Source of the DNA: Planctomycetaceae bacterium
Lineage (GTDB): Bacteria; Planctomycetota; Planctomycetia; Planctomycetales; Planctomycetaceae
Length of the DNA: 39,486 nucleotides
Reading direction: 5' to 3'
Assembly: GCA_016795145.1 (NCBI GenBank)
Contig: JAEUII010000248.1
Location: 1 to 39,486 of the forward strand
Shown here one piece after another: positions 34,064 to 39,486 of this stretch; the first letter of the stretch is position 1; every line of letters starts with the position of its first letter. A model generated the notes under the pieces. The model saw only the letters and a list, made by a program, of their open reading frames with translations, ran no database searches and was not told where the DNA came from. Made by a program: the position numbers and the translations under genes.

Positions 34064-34786
34064 TTATGGGTTGTACGTCTTGCCAGCGTCTTTGGAATCG
34101 GCGCCAACAGTTCCGCGACCTTCAATCTGAGCCTTGCGGGCAGCCAGTTCACCATTCTCGATCTGAAGGCGAAGTAATCTGTCCGTCAAATCACGCTGAA
34201 TCATTTCAAGGCGGAACAGGTCTGTTCGCATTTCATCAAGTTCGTTGCGAAGGCGAAGCACGTCAGTTCGTCGCTCTGCAGTCTCCTCACGGATCTCGCG
34301 AGACTTTACCGACAACGCTTCAAGGGCCGCGGAAGCTTCTTTCGCTTCCACTTCGCGTGCATCTGCAATCTGCTGTAACTGAACGATACGAGCCTGTACG
34401 GCTGCAATGTCCTGCTGTTGAGTCGCATTGAAGAACGTCAGCTGGTCCTGAAGCGTCTTTGTATCTGTGGCAAGCTGACTTGTGCGATTCGAAAGCTGAG
34501 TCTTCAAATCCTGATGAGCTTTGATCACCGCTTCGTAGGCTGTCGGAAAGGTGCCAACCGATCCACGTTCATTTGGGTTAGCGGCATCAACAGAGAACCG
34601 ACGGGTCACTTTCCAGCTCGGGTTTTCGCCCGTCGTTTCTTCAAAGACATAGTTCTTCATGGCCTCGGTCCCCATGACGGACCGCATGTCCGGAGCGACC
34701 AGATTCGTCGAAATGGCCACACCCATCATGGCGACGGAAACCACCGCCGTGAAGACTGCAAATACTTTGAAGACATTGCCCATCAT
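34064..34786 (-). CDS. Membrane-anchored coiled-coil protein
   Basis: 240 aa. One TM segment (about residues 5-28) is followed by a short globular part (about 30-85) and a long coiled coil (about 86-225) with Gln/Leu/Glu heptads. The start is ATGATG with no SD of its own; the stop of a small upstream ORF overlaps it as ATGA. Translation is therefore probably coupled. It lies 69 bases before the second coiled-coil gene. The protein is likely to form dimers or a rod attached to the membrane. I do not recognise a named family. Confidence 0.82.
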   Translation of the reverse strand: MMGNVFKVFAVFTAVVSVAMMGVAISTNLVAPDMRSVMGTEAMKNYVFEETTGENPSWKVTRRFSVDAANPNERGSVGTFPTAYEAVIKAHQDLKTQLSNRTSQLATDTKTLQDQLTFFNATQQQDIAAVQARIVQLQQIADAREVEAKEASAALEALSVKSREIREETAERRTDVLRLRNELDEMRTDLFRLEMIQRDLTDRLLRLQIENGELAARKAQIEGRGTVGADSKDAGKTYNP

Positions 34787-34908
34787 GTGCGGAAAACGTC
34801 CTGCAGAAGCTGAAATTGGCCAAATGACAAACCGGAAAACTCGTGCTGTCTTACCAGCATGACCCAGAACGGGATATCAGAAACACCGGGAAAAACAGAG
34901 TCAAACAC
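34783..34908 (-). CDS. Candidate 41-codon leader ORF, first gene of the coiled-coil operon
   Basis: GTG at 34908 has the SD GGGAGG seven bases upstream, the best SD in this neighbourhood. The frame ends in TGA that overlaps the next ATG (ATGA). The product begins VFDSVFPGVSDIPFWVMLV, with moderate hydrophobicity and no clear TM. It may be a real small protein or a translational-coupling leader for the coiled-coil gene, which lacks an SD. The same frame stays open well upstream without an ATG, so a longer form is possible. Confidence 0.5.
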   Translation of the reverse strand: MFDSVFPGVSDIPFWVMLVRQHEFSGLSFGQFQLLQDVFRT

Positions 34909-35233
34909 AAAGTCGCCTCCCTGAGTCAATTCGCCAAAGTGCTGCGAACAAAGGGGTTTTGACGATGAGTCGAACTCCGGAATCTCAGCGCGCTGTGATC
35001 CTGTCTCTGCAATATCGGATCGTTCACCCGTATCTCCCGTCCATGCATTGGGATTCCAGGACCTAAAGTCGTGCGACGAATCCCTGTGGATCGATACATT
35101 CGTTACAGTCAGGAGAACCCCAGCGGCTCAGGCTTCCCCCGCAAGTGAACACAAGGCCAGTATTTGCAGTCAGACCGCGGAGTTGAGAACTGCTGACGTC
35201 CCAAGGTTGTTGTGATTAGAGGTGGTCAGGGCG
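34909..35233. other. Divergent intergenic region between the coiled-coil operon and glgX
   Basis: About 325 bases that should hold both promoters. No strong palindrome or convincing promoter was identified. Confidence 0.45.
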
Positions 35234-37435
35234 ATGGAACTTCGAACATGGCCGGGGAGGCCGCATCCGCTCGGCGCGACATGGGACGGCGGCGGAGTCA
35301 ACTTCGCCCTGTTCTCCGAACACGCGACACGGGTCGATCTGTGCCTGTTCAGCGACCCATCGGATCGATCCGAAGTGGCGACTGTTGAGCTGAAGGAGCA
35401 GACTGACCGAGTCTGGCACGTCTATCTGCCGGATGTTCGCCCCGGACAGCTTTACGGCTATCGAGTCCACGGCCCCTATGATCCTCAGGCCGGGCATCGG
35501 TTCAATCCCAACAAGATCCTGCTGGACCCCTATGCCCGCGCGATTGGTCGAAACATCGGATGGTCCGATGCCATGTTTGGCTACCGATGCGGCGAAGACG
35601 ACCTGTCGTTTGATGAACGGGATAACGCGTGGTGTGCTCCTCTGGCAGTCGTGGTCGACAACCGCTTTCACTGGGGCAATGATCGTCCGCTTCGAACGCC
35701 ATGGCACAAGACGCTGATCTATGAAGCTCATGTGAAAGGACAGACGAAGCTCCATCCCGGCGTTCCGGAACCTCTGCGAGGAACCTATTCGGGGCTAGCG
35801 TCGCGGGAGAGCATTGAGCATCTGAAGAAGCTGGGAGTCACGGCGATCGAGCTGATGCCGGTCCACGCACATGTGGATGATCGTCATCTGGTTTCACACG
35901 GACTCTCAAACTACTGGGGCTACAACACTCTTTCATTTTTCGCTCCGGAACCACGGTTTTCGTCAGCCAGCCAGCCGGATGAAGTTCTGCACGAATTCAA
36001 GAATATGATTCGCCGGTTTCATGAGGCCGGTATCGAAGTCATTCTTGATGTTGTCTACAACCACACCGGTGAGGGGAATGAAAAAGGACCAACGCTGTCG
36101 ATGCGAGGTATCGACAACGCGTCCTACTATCGGCTGATGCCGAACAATCGCCGGTACTATCAGGACTTTACGGGCTGCGGCAATACTCTGAACATGCAGA
36201 CTCCGCGAGTCCTTCAGCTGATCATGGACAGTCTGCGCTACTGGGTTCAGGAGATGCATGTTGATGGATTTCGCTTTGACCTTGCCAGCGCACTGGCTCG
36301 GGAGCTGCACGATGTCGACAAGCTGAGTGCCTTCTTTGACATCATTCTGCAGGACCCCGTTTTATCTCAGGTCAAGCTGATCGCTGAGCCGTGGGACCTG
36401 GGAAGCGGTGGTTATCAGGTCGGCAATTTTCCGCATCTGTGGTCGGAGTGGAATGGTCGATACCGTGACACGGTGCGACGCTTCTGGGCGGGCGAAGCGA
36501 GTTTGATCTCCGAAGTTGCAACTCGTCTGACAGGCAGCAGCGACCTTTATCAGCACAATGGTCGTCGACCCTATGCGAGCATCAACTTCGTGACCTCACA
36601 TGACGGATTTACTCTGCGCGACCTGGTCACCTATCAGCAGAAACAGAACCACGCGAATCTGGAAGATAACCGCGACGGCGACAGTCACAACAACAACTGG
36701 AACTGTGGGGTCGAAGGTGAAACCAGCGATGCGGCCATTCGCGATCTTCGACTGCGGCAGCGGAAGAATCTGCTGGCCACACTTCTTCTTTCGCAGGGCG
36801 TTCCCATGCTTCGCAGCGGAGACGAACTGGGGCATACTCAGAACGGAAACAACAATCCGTACTGCCAGGACAACGCCATCAGCTGGCTGAACTGGCAGCT
36901 GGATGAAGAACAGTCATCGTTCCTGGAATTCTGTCGAACGATGGCCAACCTGTGGCATTCACAGCCGGTCCTGAAACGCAGAAAGTTCTTCCTGGGCCGT
37001 CGTATTCGCGGCGCTGGCGTCAAGGACATCTCGTGGCTTCATCAGGATGGTGAAGAGGTCGCCGATCATCTCTGGAACTCCGGCGTCCTTCGCGCGCTGG
37101 GGATGCGACTGAACGGGGAGTCGATTGACGAAGTCGACGAACGCGGCGTTCCGGTCTTCGGCGACACACTGCTCGTCATCCTGAATCCCAGAGACGAACT
37201 GGTGTCCTTTCGAATGCCGCGTCATAAGCCATCCGAACGCTGGGTGCCGATTGTCGATACGGCCCGGCCGAAGCTGGAGACAAATGCCCTTTCGTCGGAC
37301 GATTCATGGGAAGTCCAGGCTCGCAGCGTTGTCGTCCTGATTCTCCGCGCGACGACATCGTCAGAGAAATCGCTGTGGCACCAGTCGCATGGACTCCCCC
37401 CAAATCCGCTGCATCTGCACGCGCGATCCTGGTAG
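35234..37435 (+). CDS. glgX: Glycogen debranching enzyme (GlgX)
   Basis: 733 aa from the ATG at 35234; a GTG four codons earlier is possible, and the AGAGGTGG stretch could serve either. The N-terminal CBM48-like domain starts WPGRPHPLGATWDGGGVNFALFSEHA. The GH13 catalytic barrel has region I DVVYNHTGEG, region II DGFRFDLASAL with the nucleophile Asp, region III IAEPWDLG with the acid Glu, and region IV VTSHDGFTL. GlgX cleaves alpha-1,6 branches of phosphorylase-limit glycogen in the cytoplasm. Other glycogen genes are not in the window. It converges on the DUF900 hydrolase with a 57-base gap. Confidence 0.94.
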   Translation: MELRTWPGRPHPLGATWDGGGVNFALFSEHATRVDLCLFSDPSDRSEVATVELKEQTDRVWHVYLPDVRPGQLYGYRVHGPYDPQAGHRFNPNKILLDPYARAIGRNIGWSDAMFGYRCGEDDLSFDERDNAWCAPLAVVVDNRFHWGNDRPLRTPWHKTLIYEAHVKGQTKLHPGVPEPLRGTYSGLASRESIEHLKKLGVTAIELMPVHAHVDDRHLVSHGLSNYWGYNTLSFFAPEPRFSSASQPDEVLHEFKNMIRRFHEAGIEVILDVVYNHTGEGNEKGPTLSMRGIDNASYYRLMPNNRRYYQDFTGCGNTLNMQTPRVLQLIMDSLRYWVQEMHVDGFRFDLASALARELHDVDKLSAFFDIILQDPVLSQVKLIAEPWDLGSGGYQVGNFPHLWSEWNGRYRDTVRRFWAGEASLISEVATRLTGSSDLYQHNGRRPYASINFVTSHDGFTLRDLVTYQQKQNHANLEDNRDGDSHNNNWNCGVEGETSDAAIRDLRLRQRKNLLATLLLSQGVPMLRSGDELGHTQNGNNNPYCQDNAISWLNWQLDEEQSSFLEFCRTMANLWHSQPVLKRRKFFLGRRIRGAGVKDISWLHQDGEEVADHLWNSGVLRALGMRLNGESIDEVDERGVPVFGDTLLVILNPRDELVSFRMPRHKPSERWVPIVDTARPKLETNALSSDDSWEVQARSVVVLILRATTSSEKSLWHQSHGLPPNPLHLHARSW

Positions 37436-37492
37436 ATTCACACCAGGTTGTCTGACGCAATACCGCGTTGTCCGTCGACCGATGGCAGATGA

Positions 37493-38926
37493 TTAGTGCT
37501 GTTCTTCGGGGAAGTGCCACGTGCAGAGTATCGTTCCGGCTGGCCGAGCAAATTCCCAATAGTATCCTCGTCGAGTCCACCGGCGTTTGAGATGCGGACG
37601 CTGCTTGGCTCCTCCGTTCTCTCGCAGAATCACAAACAGGTCCGTCAGTACATCCGGATTGCTTCCGTAGTAACTGTGCCCCATGAAGCTCATATCGATG
37701 CGAGAACAGTCGATCGTCTCGACACCATCCACGATGGGCATGAAGCGAGCATCACCGGCTCGAGGTTCCGCATGCAGCGACTTTGATGCGATCAGCGCCG
37801 AGTCGGAACTGTTGGCATAGAGAGTGACTCGATCACAATGAGGAACCACATTGGGCATCCACGCCTGAAAGTCACTCAGCCCGACATCAGGTGCGCAGAG
37901 TACAAGATTGGAAATCGGCCGTTTGGAAACTCGCAGGCCTGAATCATCGTCAGCTTCAGTCGATGGCCAAGCACGCAGACTCTTGAGCACCAGTCGATTT
38001 CCCATGCTGTGAACAACCACGTGGATGCGAGCATCCGTTGGGATCGAGGCTCGCAGGCTTTGCAGAAACTCCGTGAAGGGCTTCACGGATTCATGATTGA
38101 TGGCTTCGTCCTCATCATAGGAATTCAGCCCGCCAAGACTCGGCCAGCAGTAAGCAACCACGGCACCATTGAAGGGCATGTCCAGACTGAGCTGTGCGGC
38201 TCGCGTCACCGCATCATCGAATGACACATTGAATCCATGCACGAAAACAAGAACATCGCGCAGCCGCGACCGATCAATCAGCTCAGAAACACCCGCATGG
38301 AACTGATCCTGGGACACAGGCTCCGACAGCACCGTCGAGCGAACGACCGGGGATGCTGCTTCTGAGGCAGCAATCGATGAGCCTTTGACCGACGCAGAAG
38401 CTGCTGCAGAGCTGAAGGACGCAGGTCGTACGCCGTTCGTCGCTGCAGGATCGTCATCGGTCGAATTCTTCACCGTGGCCTTTGAAGCGCGAACTTCCTG
38501 GCCTCGACGGCGTGATGGGATGGTAACGAGGCACCGCCCGTAGGCCGGGGAATCAAGAACGGTCGAATCATCCGCGCCGCTGGAAAGGAACCGACCGCGG
38601 TTCGTGGCGACATAGACGGTCCAGTCACATGCGTCTTCTGACCACCGTGTGATGGCAACGGGTTCTGACAGTGTGTCAACATAGGGTCCATAAGCCGTCG
38701 CGACCAAAGCCGGAGCAGTGCCACTTCGCAACTCGTCTTCCATTGCCGTGTCGTACACAACGCCAAGGGACTTGTCTGCAACCACCGGTGCGACCGGCGC
38801 GCGACATCCCTGATGTGCGAAGACGCCTGCGATCAGCAGGAGCATCTTCCACCAGGTACCCGCCAAAATAGTTCGATTCGCAAGTCGCCGAATCGGAGTG
38901 TCTCCGTGTCGTCGGGGATAAGTCAT
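37493..38926 (-). CDS. Alpha/beta hydrolase, DUF900 family, membrane-associated or lipoprotein-like
   Basis: 477 aa from the ATG at 38926; GTG at 38950 and ATG at 38845 are alternatives and none has a strong SD. The N-terminus is Arg-rich, then hydrophobic (MLLLIAGVFAHQGC), which could be an atypical lipobox with Cys41. A linker with Ser/Ala-rich low complexity (about 150-205) leads to a DUF900 hydrolase: oxyanion motif VFVHGFNVSFDDA, nucleophile elbow VVVHSMGNRLV, acid region APDVGL, and catalytic His in MGHSYYGSNPD. An esterase- or lipase-like role is inferred from the fold; the substrate is unknown. Probably envelope-located. Confidence 0.85.
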   Translation of the reverse strand: MTYPRRHGDTPIRRLANRTILAGTWWKMLLLIAGVFAHQGCRAPVAPVVADKSLGVVYDTAMEDELRSGTAPALVATAYGPYVDTLSEPVAITRWSEDACDWTVYVATNRGRFLSSGADDSTVLDSPAYGRCLVTIPSRRRGQEVRASKATVKNSTDDDPAATNGVRPASFSSAAASASVKGSSIAASEAASPVVRSTVLSEPVSQDQFHAGVSELIDRSRLRDVLVFVHGFNVSFDDAVTRAAQLSLDMPFNGAVVAYCWPSLGGLNSYDEDEAINHESVKPFTEFLQSLRASIPTDARIHVVVHSMGNRLVLKSLRAWPSTEADDDSGLRVSKRPISNLVLCAPDVGLSDFQAWMPNVVPHCDRVTLYANSSDSALIASKSLHAEPRAGDARFMPIVDGVETIDCSRIDMSFMGHSYYGSNPDVLTDLFVILRENGGAKQRPHLKRRWTRRGYYWEFARPAGTILCTWHFPEEQH

Positions 38927-39225
38927 GTACGTTGGAGTGCTGCGACACACTGGATGTGTCGTTCCAGCGAAGTGGCCCGTTTCCGGAATCTAAACTTTGC
39001 CGTGGTCACGACCGAAGACAGATTGAGGTGTTCCAGAGCGCTTTCGTTGTCGACTCAGTCGCCTGTATGCCGCGACAGGCAGAAAACGCCGTTTCCTGGA
39101 GTTCAAATGCAGCCTGGCTGACACAATTCGGCACTGGAGACGTTGGGCAGAATCGACGATGATCCGATTGATACTCGTCCGACAGGTTCCCTGCACGAAT
39201 CGTTTTTCCCTCAGGTCATGGCACT
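38927..39225. other. Divergent intergenic region before coaB
   Basis: About 300 bases with no supported gene and no strong hairpin. Confidence 0.4.
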
Positions 39226-39486
39226 ATGAAGATCCTGATCACCGCTGGCCCGACGCGTGAGTACATTGATGACGTTCGCTTTCTCAGCAACGCCAGCAGC
39301 GGCCGCATGGGATACTCCCTGGCCGCCGCCGCAATTGCCAACGGACATCAGGTCGAACTGGTAACCGGCCCTGTGGAGATTCCGGCTCCTGACGGATGTC
39401 GAATTCATCGCATTGAAACGACGGACCAGCTCCGCGAAACATGCCTGCGAGTTTTTCCCGAGTGTGATGGTGTCATCGCAACAGCC
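39226..39486 (+). CDS. coaB: Phosphopantothenoylcysteine synthetase, stand-alone CoaB (3' end outside window)
   Basis: 87 codons visible. The protein begins directly with the DFP/CoaB motif MKILITAGPTREYID, followed by FLSNASSGRMGYSLA and VTGP, which match the CTP-dependent ligase half of CoaBC. In most bacteria this is the C-terminal part of a fused CoaBC; here there is no N-terminal flavoprotein decarboxylase, so CoaC must be encoded elsewhere. It joins cysteine to 4'-phosphopantothenate in coenzyme A synthesis in the cytoplasm. AGG lies about 11 bases before the ATG. Truncated only by the window end. Confidence 0.9.
   Translation, partial: MKILITAGPTREYIDDVRFLSNASSGRMGYSLAAAAIANGHQVELVTGPVEIPAPDGCRIHRIETTDQLRETCLRVFPECDGVIATA

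Overview
The window looks like a chromosomal segment of a planctomycete (order Planctomycetales or close). This rests on family content: two PQQ-like beta-propeller secreted proteins, a DUF1552 Tat-exported protein, an S46 dipeptidyl-peptidase, a secreted FAD oxidoreductase with a golvesin-type C-terminus, an OleD-type reductase, a histone-H1-like Lys/Ala protein, a stand-alone CoaB, and many short palindromic repeats between genes. Taxonomy is inferred; no rRNA or tRNA gene was seen.

Layout. 1-556: tail of a membrane protein. 557-790: palindromic repeats. 791-4106: secreted PQQ-like protein, a terminator, then a PhoD-like phosphatase. 4115-6550 (minus): large Pro/Ala/Ser-rich anchored protein. 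6551-7774: a 1.2 kb gene-poor stretch with a 200-bp tandem repeat, a strong minus-strand terminator and a possible 35-codon gene. 7775-11435: oleD-like reductase converging on a minus-strand pair, a degenerate citrate-synthase-like protein followed by thrC. 11690-11954: histone-H1-like gene with its terminator. 12408-18741: amidase, EAL/HDOD signalling protein, C39-like membrane peptidase and a second PQQ-like protein whose ribosome-binding site lies in a hairpin. 18765-19311: a 154-155-bp tandem array of hairpins. 19379-22371: divergent DUF1552 gene and pgi. 22385-22994: a frameshifted REP-associated transposase between two inverted REP palindromes with compensatory stem changes. 23007-27511: divergent S46 peptidase (DPP11-type) and FAD oxidoreductase. 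27741-32823 (minus): nadE, an NtrC-type regulator and a FixL-like PAS histidine kinase; regulator and kinase each have a related dyad upstream. 32970-34908 (minus): a compact operon of a 41-codon ORF, two membrane-anchored coiled-coil proteins and a 41-codon single-TM protein, closed by a terminator. 35234-39486: glgX, a DUF900 alpha/beta hydrolase, and the start of coaB.

Housekeeping functions (thrC, pgi, nadE, glgX, coaB) are interspersed with cell-envelope and secreted functions typical of the phylum. The most interesting parts are the four-gene coiled-coil operon with two overlooked small ORFs, the heme-PAS/NtrC two-component pair with shared dyads, the citrate synthase fold lacking its catalytic histidines, the REP/transposase unit, and a set of unrelated repeats sharing one architecture (variable perfect stem, short loop often CGGA or CGGAN). 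Start codons were chosen by Shine-Dalgarno (SD) and signal-peptide position and often differ from the longest open frame.
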